In this document: one piece after another, positions 1 through 8,777 of the stretch
How the letters are laid out: every line of letters starts with the position of its first letter
Position numbering within the stretch: the first letter of the stretch is position 1
From: SZUA-152 sp964401355
GTDB lineage: Bacteria; Pseudomonadota; Gammaproteobacteria; SZUA-152
Direction: 5' to 3'
Assembly (NCBI GenBank): GCA_964401355.1
Contig: CAYNYJ010000020.1
Coordinates: forward strand, 1 to 47,918
Length of the DNA stretch: 47,918 nucleotides
Notes under the pieces: model-generated
The model's input: only the letters and a program-made list of their open reading frames with translations
Databases searched by the model: none
What the model was told of the DNA's origin: nothing
Made by a program: the position numbers and the translations under genes

Positions 1-225
1 TGCTGTCCCGTTAACTTTATATCCGTCATACCGGCGCATGCCGGTATCCAGAAAGCCGTTAAAGTCACTGGATTCCTGCATTCGCCGGAATACCCAAAAC
101 GCTATGCGGGGCAGGCTCTGACGGGAGAGGTTGCTGGTTATTCATGTCTCAATGCCACAAATCACGCGGTAGGCCACGCAAAACAACGGATGACAACATA
201 GCAAGCATTTGTTAACGGGACAGCA
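1..225. mobile_element. Possible MITE-like element with 15-bp terminal inverted repeats
   Basis: The first 15 bases (TGCTGTCCCGTTAAC) are the exact reverse complement of bases 211-225. Between them is about 195 bp of non-coding sequence that includes a palindromic dispersed repeat. This is the form of a miniature inverted-repeat element, but the left arm touches the window edge, so the true end and any target-site duplication cannot be seen. No transposase is present. It could also be two unrelated copies of a short repeat. Confidence 0.4.
23..101. repeat. Dispersed palindromic repeat (REP-like)
   Basis: The unit starts CCGTCATACCGGCGCATGCC and ends in a partial inverted copy that reads ctggattcctgcattcgccgg. 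It belongs to the same family as the units near 10610 and 10752, which share the GTCATTCCGGCGTATGCCGG core. Such units are common in intergenic regions of Gammaproteobacteria. Confidence 0.6.
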
Positions 226-321
226 GTGCTAATTTATAGCATTTCCTCGCAGTAATGAGACTGAATGAAATAAAACAGAAGTTGCACTATGGGCTGGTAT
301 TCGTGAGTGATGTCGAGGGGA

Positions 322-1275
322 TTATTTAAGGGTCACTGGTGTAACGAAACCTTCCGGCTTGACCGTCAGTACAGAGAAATTTACCTCGCTTAGTATTTTT
401 TCTGCGGTATTCCCGATGAAAAATCCGGCTAAGCCTGTACGGCAAACACTGCCCATAACCAGCAGGTCGATTTTTGTTCTCTTCGCAAAATTTATGATGG
501 CTCTGGGCGCATCATCATTTCTCGGCAGATGTTTGTGGGTGGTGATTCCTTTCAGGTCGACACTGGCCAGCAAACTATCAAGTCGATTTACATATTCTTG
601 TTTGGTGAGTTTTCGGCAGTTGTGCACAGACTGCTCACTCAGCCCACCACGGATTTCCATATATTCTTCTGCGAACACAGACCACACCTGAATAGTGTGG
701 AGTTCACTGTTATTCATCTGTGCCAGGGAACTGGCCAGTTGCATGATCAGTGGATTAAGCGACTCCCGTTCAGGGTTAGAGAAATCGTTTGTGGTATCAA
801 TGGCGGCCAGAATACGCTGGTATTTCGCACGTTTTGTAGGTTTGATCACCCAGACCGGGCAGGGACACTTACGCATCAAATGCATGGAAGTACTGCCGAA
901 TAATCGTTCCCTGAGTCCGCCCTTTCCTTCTGCTGCCAGAATTACCAGGTCGTGTTTGTCGCGGAGCACCTGCCGAATAATTTCCACAAAGGGGGTTCCG
1001 GTCACCACCCGTGTTTTTATATCAGCATTTTTCTGATTCATCTCGGAGGCAAGCGTATCGATCTTTTCTTGATGATCATTGATTACCCGTTGAAGACGTT
1101 CCAGGGCCGGTGTACTGATGATGGCTATGGGTACATCCGTTGGATATTCTTTCACGACGCTGAGCATTGTTAGCTGCGCTTTGTTTTGTCTTGCCAGCGA
1201 TACGGCATGATTCACTGCCATGTGCTGCTTCACATCAAAATTGCAAACTAGAAGAATATTTTGAAATATCTTCAT
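322..1275 (-). CDS. Tandem-domain universal stress protein (UspE-like)
   Basis: This 317-residue cytoplasmic protein has two Usp domains in tandem, roughly residues 1-147 and 152-310. Each ends in the nucleotide-binding signature, GKGGLRERLFGSTS in the first half and GSVCRTGLAGFFIGNTAE in the second, so ATP binding is likely in both. The arrangement and length match the UspE class. Its ATG overlaps the stop of the upstream antiporter gene (ATGA, 1272-1275), which indicates translational coupling. Usp proteins encoded with CPA2 antiporters often modulate transport, but that role here is inferred from context only. Confidence 0.88.
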   Translation of the reverse strand: MKIFQNILLVCNFDVKQHMAVNHAVSLARQNKAQLTMLSVVKEYPTDVPIAIISTPALERLQRVINDHQEKIDTLASEMNQKNADIKTRVVTGTPFVEIIRQVLRDKHDLVILAAEGKGGLRERLFGSTSMHLMRKCPCPVWVIKPTKRAKYQRILAAIDTTNDFSNPERESLNPLIMQLASSLAQMNNSELHTIQVWSVFAEEYMEIRGGLSEQSVHNCRKLTKQEYVNRLDSLLASVDLKGITTHKHLPRNDDAPRAIINFAKRTKIDLLVMGSVCRTGLAGFFIGNTAEKILSEVNFSVLTVKPEGFVTPVTLK

Positions 1276-2933
1276 GTTGTTTTCTGACGAACACTTGCCG
1301 AAAACAGTTTATCCGCTGCTTCTGTAGCGGCATCAGCATATGGCATCAATACCTGGTCGGCGCCGGCTTGCTGTAATCGTTTAGCGTCTCGGCTGGTGTG
1401 TGCCGTTACCGCCACTTGTCCGTTGTAATCATAATCACGCAGGCCATGCAATAGCGCAAGATTGACAGACATTTCGCGCACACTGCTTAAAACCCACTGC
1501 GTTTGTTCGAGTGGCAAGCTGGCGAGAAACTCCGGATCCTCGGCGTCGCCATAGCGTATGGCATAACCGTCGCTTTCCTGGCGACGCACCAGGTCTGGAT
1601 CAAAATCTACGCCCAGCACCCGATAACCGCGGTGCCGCAGTTCACGCGCAATTCCGGTGCCGAACCGTCCCAAACCGAACAGAATGACATCGTATGCATT
1701 TTCTTGCGTATTATGATCCAGCGCTTCTTCCCGGTATGCCCGCTTACGTTCAAATACCCCTAGCCAGGGCGAGAGCCGTTCGTAGAGTGGGTGGGAATAC
1801 AGAATCATATAAGTGGAAGCGCTAATGGTGATTAAACCCACTAAGGTGATCAGGCCCATGGTGTCAGTATTGATATGCCCCAGACTTAGGCCGAGCGCCC
1901 CCAGGATCAGAGAAAATTCGCTGATTTGGGCCACCGTTAGGCCCGCTAGAAAACCCGTACGTTTACGGTAACCCATGAGGCCCAGGATGGTCATTACGAT
2001 TAATGGATTGCCAATGAGTACAAACAGAGAAAGGATGATGGCGGGCACCATTTGCGCCCCGAGTGTTGCCAATTCCAGACCGGCCCCGAGATCGATGAAA
2101 AAGAACAGCAGCAGAAAATCTCGCAAACTTACCAGACGTGCGCCAATGGCCTCACGGTAAGGCGTAGAGGCCAGTGATACACCCGCAAGAAAGGCGCCGA
2201 CCTCTTTGCTGAAGCCCAGATGTGCTCCTGCTGCACCCAGGGCCACCGCCCAGGCAATGGCGAATAGCACGAGTAACTCCGGCGAACGGGCCAGTTGATG
2301 CAGCAGTGGCGTTAATACATAGCGCATTAACAGAGCGATGGCGGCGATAAACAGGCCACCTTTGATCAGTACCGCAAGCGCCTCTTGCCCCAGGCCAGCA
2401 GTATTGCCGGTCTCACCCAGTGCGGTCAGGCCAATCATCACCAGTACCACCACGATGTCCTGAACGATAAGAAAGCCGATGGCGATACGTCCGTGCAAGG
2501 TATCTACTTCCCGCTTGTCGGACAGCAGCTTAACGATAATGATGGTGCTGGAAAACGTCAGTGCCACCGCGACATAAAGTGCCGTTACCGGGCTCATTCC
2601 CAGTGCGATAGCGATTAAATAGCCAATGACCGAGGTGAATATAACCTGCCCCAGGCCCGTGGCCAGTGCGACCAGTCCCATGCTGCGGATAATGTGCAGG
2701 TCCAGCTTGAGTCCAACTACAAACAGTAGTAGTGCAATCCCCAGTTTTGCCAGTAAATCGACCTGATTGTTTGATGATACCAAGCCGAGAGCGGATGGTC
2801 CTACCAGAATGCCGACGACGATGAAGGCAACAATTAATGGTTGCCGCAGACGTACTCCGATAGCACCAATGATGGCGGCCAGCAGTAGTAGCACGGCGAT
2901 CTCAGTAAAAACATCCCCGAAAACAGGTGTCAT
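1272..2933 (-). CDS. CPA2 monovalent cation:proton antiporter with TrkA-N domain (KefB/YbaL-like)
   Basis: The 553-residue protein has about 12 hydrophobic segments in residues 1-390 typical of the CPA2 Na+/H+ exchanger fold. A cytoplasmic TrkA-N Rossmann domain starts near residue 413 with the motif VILFGLGRFGTGIA and the acidic residue of VDFDPD that favours NAD(H). The family exports K+ or Na+ in exchange for protons and is often ligand-gated through the Rossmann domain. The start at 2933 follows an AGGAG element with long spacing. The gene overlaps the downstream Usp gene by 4 bp. A glutathione-gated KefB/C assignment is not supported because no KefF/KefG ancillary gene is next to it. Confidence 0.9.
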   Translation of the reverse strand: MTPVFGDVFTEIAVLLLLAAIIGAIGVRLRQPLIVAFIVVGILVGPSALGLVSSNNQVDLLAKLGIALLLFVVGLKLDLHIIRSMGLVALATGLGQVIFTSVIGYLIAIALGMSPVTALYVAVALTFSSTIIIVKLLSDKREVDTLHGRIAIGFLIVQDIVVVLVMIGLTALGETGNTAGLGQEALAVLIKGGLFIAAIALLMRYVLTPLLHQLARSPELLVLFAIAWAVALGAAGAHLGFSKEVGAFLAGVSLASTPYREAIGARLVSLRDFLLLFFFIDLGAGLELATLGAQMVPAIILSLFVLIGNPLIVMTILGLMGYRKRTGFLAGLTVAQISEFSLILGALGLSLGHINTDTMGLITLVGLITISASTYMILYSHPLYERLSPWLGVFERKRAYREEALDHNTQENAYDVILFGLGRFGTGIARELRHRGYRVLGVDFDPDLVRRQESDGYAIRYGDAEDPEFLASLPLEQTQWVLSSVREMSVNLALLHGLRDYDYNGQVAVTAHTSRDAKRLQQAGADQVLMPYADAATEAADKLFSASVRQKTT

Positions 2934-3259
2934 AATTCAGTTATTCTCCTAATACTTAAGGAAGCTCTGGTTTATTCTGGATGAAGGGAGTGTGATCTAA
3001 AATGCTTAGATTCACCAACAGCAGGCGCAATAGCGACACAGAAGCTGGATATTTTAGCTAAAAAACGAATTCATGAATAAATCAGAGATTCCCCCTAGGG
3101 CTAGGATAGCCGGGAAATTACCTGAGGTATCCTGAAACAGACCGTGACAAATCAGGGTAACTTGTTCGACATATTACGATGTTAAATGGCCAACTCATGA
3201 GAATAAAAGCAAAGCGTAGCAACGGAGAACGGTCATGAATAACGATAAAGGAATTATTA
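2934..3259. other. Divergent intergenic region, antiporter / phoX
   Basis: This 326-bp spacer separates two divergent genes and should hold both promoters. A short ORF of 11 codons starts at 3235 and overlaps the phoX start. A GC-rich palindrome (CCCTAGGG) lies near 3094. No convincing Pho box was found, only one weak match near 3143. Confidence 0.4.
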
Positions 3260-5146
3260 ATGACGAATGATGATGATGAGATTAATAATAAAATAGAAAA
3301 TCGCTCCTTTCATAACATACTCCAAACCTATACCACACGGCGCCAAATCCTTGGTGACGGATTAGCGGTGGTTGCAACCCGCTTTTTGGGTGGTGCTAGC
3401 TTTCTGGCCGCTAGCAGTATGGCACTGGCGGATGCACGTAGTGTCGGCGCACTGGCGGGGCTGGGTAACAATATTGGCTTGATTGATTTTACTGCCGTTA
3501 CGATTGCCGATGGTAGTGATCCTTGGCCGAGCATTGCACCAGAGTATCAGTTTGAGGTATTGATCCCTTGGGGAACACCGATACAACCGGATGGCCCTGT
3601 GTTCAGTTGGCCGCCTAATTCAGCCGATCAAGCTGTGCAAGTTGGCATTGGTCATGATGGTATGTGGTTTTTCTCTATTCGCGATGAAGATGAATGTGGT
3701 GATGAGCAGAACGAGCAGAATGAACATGGCATGCTGGTGGTGAATAATGAGTTTGGTCGCAACCGTCATGTATTGGGCAAGGACGCTCCGGAAAATCTGG
3801 AAGATGTGCGGGTTTCTCAACATGCGCATGGTGTTTCAGTGGTTGAAATTAAAAAGATGGGTGGCCACTGGCGTACGGTGAAAAGCACTAAAGCACGCCG
3901 CATACATGTTAATACCCCGATAACTTTCAGTGGCCCCGTTGCTGGCCATTCTCGACTACAGACACCGAGCGGCAATGCTCCTTTGGGTACGGTGAATAAT
4001 TGTGCCTCCGGTCACACCCCTTGGGGGACCTATTTAACGTGTGAAGAGAATTTCAATGGTTACTTTGGTGCGACAAATCGCATCCGTACCTGGATACCGA
4101 CTGCGGTACAGAAGCGCTATGGTTTCCGCGAAAATGGTTTTGGTTATGGCTGGGAAAATTTTGATCGGCGTTTTGACCTTTCTGATCCTGATTATACCAA
4201 CGAAGAAAATCGTTTCGGCTGGGTTGTTGAAATCGATCCAATGGACGCATCACAAACTCCGGTTAAACGCACGGCTCTGGGTCGCCTCAAACACGAAGGT
4301 GTTGCGATCACGGTGGGACGGGGTGGGCGTGTTGTTGCATATATGGGTGATGACCAACGTTTCGATTATATCTACAAATTCGTTTCCGAAGATAACTGGA
4401 AATCCATGCGTGCGCGGGGTGAAAGTCCATTGGATCACGGTATGCTTTATGTGGCCAGGTTTGATGATGATGGCACGGGCCGCTGGCTCGAACTGAGTAT
4501 TAATAACCCAGTACTTGCTGCGGATTTTGTCGATCAAGCGGATATATTGTTACGTACCCGTATGGCGGCTGACATGTTGGGGGCAACGCCCATGGATCGT
4601 CCCGAATGGACGACGGTAGCTCCGAATGGCGATGTTTTTTGTAGCCTAACTAATAATAGTAATCGAAGCATTGCCGATGCTGCCAACCCAATGGCCCCGA
4701 ATGCCGATGGTCATATTATTAAATGGCATGACAGCGATGACCATATCGGAATTTTTTTTGAATGGGACATCTTCCTTGTGGCAAAAGATACACACGCTAG
4801 CGATAGCGAAGATACCTTTAGTCGTGCGGATGGTTTGTGGGCGGATCCGGATGGTCGGCTGTTTATTCAGACTGACGGTGGGCAAAAGAAGGGGCTTAAT
4901 AATCAAATGTTAGTCGCTAATATTCAAACCGGTGAATTGCGCCGATTGTTTACCGGGGTGAGCAAGGATGAGATTACCGGAATTACGCTGACGCCTGATC
5001 GCCGTACCATGTTTGTTAATATTCAACATCCCGGCAACGGCAACCCGCGTCTAACCAATTTCCCCGCAGCTTATGACGGCGTTACTGTTCCTCGCGATGC
5101 GACCATTGTCCTTACTCGCAAGGACGGTGGCATTATCGGTTCGTAA
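3260..5146 (+). CDS. phoX: PhoX-family (DUF839) Tat-exported phosphatase
   Basis: This 628-residue protein belongs to the PhoX/DUF839 beta-propeller family of periplasmic alkaline phosphatases, which use Ca2+ and Fe3+ cofactors and release phosphate from organic esters. The N-terminus carries a twin-arginine signal (TTRRQIL near residue 25, then a hydrophobic stretch to about residue 57). Family motifs include NCASGHTPWGTYLTCEEN near residue 250, LKHEGVAI, YMGDDQRFDYIYKF, and DGLWADPDGRLFIQTDGG near 520. The start at 3260 follows AAAGGA at 3248. It stands alone, with no phosphate transport genes nearby. The family is diverse, so the true substrate is uncertain. Confidence 0.9.
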   Translation: MTNDDDEINNKIENRSFHNILQTYTTRRQILGDGLAVVATRFLGGASFLAASSMALADARSVGALAGLGNNIGLIDFTAVTIADGSDPWPSIAPEYQFEVLIPWGTPIQPDGPVFSWPPNSADQAVQVGIGHDGMWFFSIRDEDECGDEQNEQNEHGMLVVNNEFGRNRHVLGKDAPENLEDVRVSQHAHGVSVVEIKKMGGHWRTVKSTKARRIHVNTPITFSGPVAGHSRLQTPSGNAPLGTVNNCASGHTPWGTYLTCEENFNGYFGATNRIRTWIPTAVQKRYGFRENGFGYGWENFDRRFDLSDPDYTNEENRFGWVVEIDPMDASQTPVKRTALGRLKHEGVAITVGRGGRVVAYMGDDQRFDYIYKFVSEDNWKSMRARGESPLDHGMLYVARFDDDGTGRWLELSINNPVLAADFVDQADILLRTRMAADMLGATPMDRPEWTTVAPNGDVFCSLTNNSNRSIADAANPMAPNADGHIIKWHDSDDHIGIFFEWDIFLVAKDTHASDSEDTFSRADGLWADPDGRLFIQTDGGQKKGLNNQMLVANIQTGELRRLFTGVSKDEITGITLTPDRRTMFVNIQHPGNGNPRLTNFPAAYDGVTVPRDATIVLTRKDGGIIGS

Positions 5147-5405
5147 ATCCGCAAGCTGATTCCTCGGCTATGCCGGAGGACTTCCGAAAATTTAAGGAAT
5201 TTGGATTTATTCATGAATTCATATTTTATGCCCAAAATAACCAGCTACAGCCTTGCCGTTTAGAGGAAGCTTACTTTCAGTTGTTGTTTGCAGGATAGAA
5301 TCTTGAACGGGGTGAGTGGTTATATATTTTCATTCACTGCGTATAGCTGACCGGATTGCTGCAGATTTAGACAGCCTTACAGATATAATTTCTCATTATT
5401 AACGG
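5147..5405. other. Intergenic region after phoX
   Basis: An imperfect hairpin at about 5161-5180 (TCCTCGGC ... GCCGGAGGA) could act as a weak terminator for phoX, although no good T-run follows. The rest (about 5200-5405) may be further decayed hemN coding sequence, but I could not align it with confidence. Confidence 0.3.
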
Positions 5406-5876
5406 GTACAAAAGGCTGTGAATCGTATTCAAAATAAGGAACAAACCTTTAATGAAGCCGATTTATTTTCGGACAGTGAAAAGCTGGATATCCTGTAAGA
5501 TACCAATGAATGATTAATTAAGGCCGGGTATGTTTAGATTGGTATGGATCACTTTGCCAAGCCCGACGACGAGCTGGTAGTGTATCGGGGATTGGAACTC
5601 GATGATGATGTGTTACGCAGTGAAGTGATCACTGGTTTGATGGGTCACTTTTCACTTCGAATCGCTGATATCGAGCAGCAGTTTGCTATCGATTTTGGCC
5701 AGTACTTCGCGCAGGAAATGAAGGAACTTCACACCATGGCTGAAGAGAGTTTGTTAATGCTAACGGATACTGAAATTATCATTGTCCCAGCAGCTCACCT
5801 GCAGATTCTCAATGTCTGCAGGGTGTTTGATAAATACCTGCGTCAATCCAGCCAGCCACATTCAAAAGTGATTTAA
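5406..5876 (+). pseudogene. hemN: Decayed hemN (oxygen-independent coproporphyrinogen III dehydrogenase)
   Basis: One reading frame from 5406 to 5876 matches separated parts of HemN in order. VQKAVNRIQNKEQTF comes first, then NEADLFSDSEKLDIL, then LIKAGYVxIGMDHFAKPDDEL, then the C-terminal RGLELDDDVLRSEVI to the end (YLRQSSQPHSKVI). Between these blocks about 80 and about 65 residues of the normal enzyme are missing. There are in-frame stops at 5496 (TAA), 5511 (TGA) and 5535 (TAG), each a simple change from a sense codon expected at that place. The radical-SAM N-terminus with its CxxxCxxC cluster is absent. The open segment at 5544-5876 (110 codons) could be mistaken for a small hypothetical gene. 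The enzyme normally acts in anaerobic heme synthesis. Confidence 0.85.
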
Positions 5877-5930
5877 AATACTGCCGTACGGTTCGTTACG
5901 GTCTTTGTTGCCAGCTGGCCAGTGCGACTG

Positions 5931-6371
5931 CTAGTAGGATTCGGCCCAGGAGAGATGATTCTCCAGTTGCTCGATGGTGTACTGCTGTTCCCGGATGATT
6001 TCTTTTACCACATCACCCACTGAGATCATGCCGACCATTTTACTGTCGTCCAGTACCGGCAGGTGTCGAATCCGGCGTTCGTTAATAATCACCAGGCATT
6101 CATCAATAGTTTGGCTCGGGTAAGTATAGAAGACCTGGCGGGTCATAATTTCTTTGACCTTCGTTCCCCTTGAAGTGCGATCCTTGAGGATGACCTGGCG
6201 CGCATAATCCCGCTCAGAGATAATGCCGACAAGCTCGTCATTGTTCATTACGGCGAGTGCGCCCACGTGTTTTTCATCCATTATTTTGATGGTGTCGTAC
6301 ACGGAGTCTTCCGGGCTTACCGACCAGACTTCGTGTCCCTTGATGTCTAATAATTTTTCAACGGTAATCAT
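5931..6371 (-). CDS. Two-CBS-domain protein
   Basis: The protein is 146 residues from the start chosen here and consists almost entirely of a CBS-domain pair (residues about 10-65 and 75-135), a Bateman module that usually binds adenosine ligands such as AMP, ATP or NAD. Visible signatures are HVGALAVMNNDELVGIISER and RRIRHLPVLDDSKMVGMISV. The frame is open to 6566, but the start at 6371 is preferred because AGGAGGTG lies 5 nt before it and the homology begins there. It is divergent from the LOG-family gene. The regulated partner cannot be told from context. Confidence 0.85.
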   Translation of the reverse strand: MITVEKLLDIKGHEVWSVSPEDSVYDTIKIMDEKHVGALAVMNNDELVGIISERDYARQVILKDRTSRGTKVKEIMTRQVFYTYPSQTIDECLVIINERRIRHLPVLDDSKMVGMISVGDVVKEIIREQQYTIEQLENHLSWAESY

Positions 6372-6613
6372 TTTCACACCTCCTTCTGTGTGTTGAGGAA
6401 TCTCCCTTACACTGATTATCGGCAAGTTTTGTAGTTTTATTAGCGAATCGTTAGAGATGCGGTGGCCAATTTTTTTTGCGCGGAGATAATACCTGTGCTG
6501 GTTTGCTATATCAGGCAAGCTGTAGTGGGCCAAAATAGGCGTAATGGAAGCGAAATTGGGAATCATTTATTCAGTCCGGGATCGTTCTGCCGATAGTTTT
6601 CATATGTCTTTCT

Positions 6614-6623
6614 CATATAATGA
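6614..6623 (+). promoter_or_regulatory. Possible -10 element upstream of LOG gene
   Basis: TATAAT at 6616-6621 matches a sigma-70 -10 box exactly. The -35 region 17 bp upstream is poor. It would give a leader of only about 12 nt before the ATG at 6641. Confidence 0.3.
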
Positions 6624-6640
6624 TTTAATAGGGCGTTGTT

Positions 6641-7327
6641 ATGATTGATGACCTTAAGGGTGACGAATCCTGGCGTATGTTCAGGATAATCAGTGAGTTT
6701 ACGGAGGGCTTCGACCGACTTTCAAATCTGGGTTATGCGGTTTCTATTTTTGGTTCGGCGCGATTACAGCCGGACAATGTCTATTACCAGCAGACGATCA
6801 AAATTGCACAGCGTCTCGCTCAAGAAGCGTTTGCGATTATTACTGGCGGTGGCCCAGGGGTGATGGAAGCAGCCAATAAAGGCGCTTTCGGTTCGGATGC
6901 CAAATCGGTGGGGCTCAATATTCGCTTGCCCATGGAGCAGTCACCCAATCCGTATCAGGATGTGATGCTGGATTATCGCTATTTTTTTGTGCGCAAGGTC
7001 ATGTTCGTCAAGCACTCCATGGGATACGTTTGTATGCCGGGTGGTTTTGGCACTATGGATGAATTTTTTGAGTCGCTGACCTTGTTGCAAACTGAAAAAA
7101 TCTACCCGATGCCAATGATTCTGTTTGGTGTGGAGTATTGGCAGGGACTTATCGACTGGATGCGAAAGACCATGTTACCGATAGGCACGGTGTCGGAAAG
7201 TGATTTTGATTTTATTACGCTGACGGATGATATTGACGAGGTGGTAACGATCATGGTCAAGCACCGCGAATGGAAAGAGGATCTTCGCCAGAAGGCCGAA
7301 ATGAAAGATGACAAAGTCAAGAGATAA
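6641..7327 (+). CDS. LOG family protein (TIGR00730-type Rossmann fold)
   Basis: The 228-residue protein has the LOG (Lonely Guy) signature PGGFGTMDEFFE near residue 135, the upstream GGGPGVMEAANKGA, and the early glycine-containing strand FGSAR. LOG enzymes are phosphoribohydrolases that cleave nucleoside 5'-monophosphates, and older annotations call them lysine decarboxylases. The segment EQSPNPYQDVMLDYRYFFVRK places it in the bacterial long-type group. It is convergent with the HDOD gene, with 14 bp between stops. Substrate specificity cannot be told from sequence alone. Confidence 0.88.
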   Translation: MIDDLKGDESWRMFRIISEFTEGFDRLSNLGYAVSIFGSARLQPDNVYYQQTIKIAQRLAQEAFAIITGGGPGVMEAANKGAFGSDAKSVGLNIRLPMEQSPNPYQDVMLDYRYFFVRKVMFVKHSMGYVCMPGGFGTMDEFFESLTLLQTEKIYPMPMILFGVEYWQGLIDWMRKTMLPIGTVSESDFDFITLTDDIDEVVTIMVKHREWKEDLRQKAEMKDDKVKR

Positions 7328-7341
7328 CTTGACGACCTACA

Positions 7342-8184
7342 CTAGATCATCAATGACTCCTGCATTTCCTTGATGGATTCGCCGGTTTCCGCCATGTCGA
7401 TGACACTGACTTCTGTGTCCAGCCCCAGCCGTGCGAAGGCTGGCACTTCACTCCACGCCACTTTGGCCAAGAGGTGGTCTTGGCCGAAATAGCTCTGCAA
7501 GTTCGCTGCGATGATGATGTCAACCAGGTCGGGTGGGCCGCCGGGGTCGCGGTCGATATTTTCATGTTCCACGACCACGGCAATGAGTTCCTGCGGGAAG
7601 TCCCATTTTTTCATTAGTGCCTCGCCTAAAGTGGTGTGTAATTCAAAGATCACTTCCGTTAGCAGAGGCACATCCTCCAGTAATTCAGGCATATCCTCGG
7701 CTCGTTTAATAATGGGCAGGGCACCGATGTCATGAATCAGACCCGCAAACATGGCTTGGTCGGGTTTCAGGCGGGCAAAGGTTGCGAGGGCGTGACTGAT
7801 GGCGGCAACCTGTGAGCTGTGTTCCCAAAAGCTGCGGAATAGGTGCTCGGTGACCTCGGTGGTGGGTTGAAACATTTGCTGCACGATGAGGCTGTTGACA
7901 CAGTTTTTCACCATAGTGTTACCCATGCGGGTCACTGCAATCTCCACGCTATCCACATGTGTGTTACCTCGTAACAGGGGACTGTTGGCAACCTGGATCA
8001 GTTTTGCGGACAGCGCTGCGTCGGTACCGATGACCTTGGCGATATCTTTGGAATTGGCCTTTTCGTCCTCAACGGTATCCCGTACCTTGAGCGCAACTTC
8101 GGGCAAACTGGGCAGTACCAGCTTGTCTTGCTCCAGCTCTTCGATGAGTTCATTGAGGATGCGTTGTTTGATTTCACCCGACAT
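7342..8184 (-). CDS. HDOD domain protein
   Basis: The 280-residue protein contains an HDOD domain at about residues 20-215, a relative of HD phosphohydrolases that lacks full catalytic ligands and usually acts in signalling. Typical segments are LPSLPEVALKVR, DAALSAKLIQVANSPLL, GLIHDIGALPI and the late VVVEHEN. There is no attached GGDEF, EAL or receiver domain. The start at 8184 is preceded by AAGGA at about 9 nt. The function is regulatory but unspecified. Confidence 0.87.
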   Translation of the reverse strand: MSGEIKQRILNELIEELEQDKLVLPSLPEVALKVRDTVEDEKANSKDIAKVIGTDAALSAKLIQVANSPLLRGNTHVDSVEIAVTRMGNTMVKNCVNSLIVQQMFQPTTEVTEHLFRSFWEHSSQVAAISHALATFARLKPDQAMFAGLIHDIGALPIIKRAEDMPELLEDVPLLTEVIFELHTTLGEALMKKWDFPQELIAVVVEHENIDRDPGGPPDLVDIIIAANLQSYFGQDHLLAKVAWSEVPAFARLGLDTEVSVIDMAETGESIKEMQESLMI

Positions 8185-8362
8185 GGATAAAGATTCCTTG
8201 TGTTTAAGCGAGGTTGTTATTATTAGAAAATGTTATAAAAGATGTATCGGGTTCTGGCGCAGAAAACTTAGCGACCATCGATATTCATAAAAATATGCCC
8301 CGCCTCTCATTGTTGTGCTCGAAAATCCCGTTGTGGGATGTCGCTTGGGCATCGCGGCTGAG

Positions 8363-8625
8363 TCAGGCGTTATACGTGATGCAGTTGATGCGACCCTCGA
8401 AGAGTCCCACGCTGATGTGATCACTGATGTATACCGACAATTGACCACTTTGCAGGCTCCCACGCCGGCCACGCGGTTGGCATTGCGGGTATGGTGGCTG
8501 GCGGTGAGAAAAGTGTCACAGCCGGGATTGTCACCGTCGCCGATAGTAATGGCGCGGGCGTGACAATGTTTATCAACGTTATAGGCGCATTCTGCGACGT
8601 CCGGCATTTCGAGGGCGATTTGCAT
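8363..8625 (-). pseudogene. DUF1540 protein, frameshifted in second repeat
   Basis: The N-terminal half is a clear DUF1540 unit: MPDVAECAYN ... CHARAITIGDGDNPGCDTF, with the family's four cysteines, probably metal-binding. The second unit begins AGVGACKVVNCRY (to about 8437) and then loses homology. In another frame the expected ending appears (ISVGLFEGRINCITYNA, stop at 8363). About six codons between the halves are missing, which fits a deletion of about 16 bp that shifted the frame. Read without correction, the ORF runs to 8233 through unrelated sequence. The start at 8625 has AGGAGA 6 nt upstream. A sequencing error is a less likely cause. Confidence 0.6.
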
Positions 8626-8777
8626 GACGGTCTCCTAATGAGCTGAATGGGGAGGAAACAAGAAAGGTGCGGAAAGCCTAGATGAGGGTTTTGGAGTGTC
8701 AAGCGGCATAGGTGATGGGGAGGCCGAAAATAATGTGTTGGCGCATTTAATCCGCGCATGCACTCATGTGTGTTGAT

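Noticed and set aside
3143..3162. Pho-box-like sequence upstream of phoX
   Set aside because: Only about half of the consensus positions match in each repeat, which is not enough to claim PhoB control.
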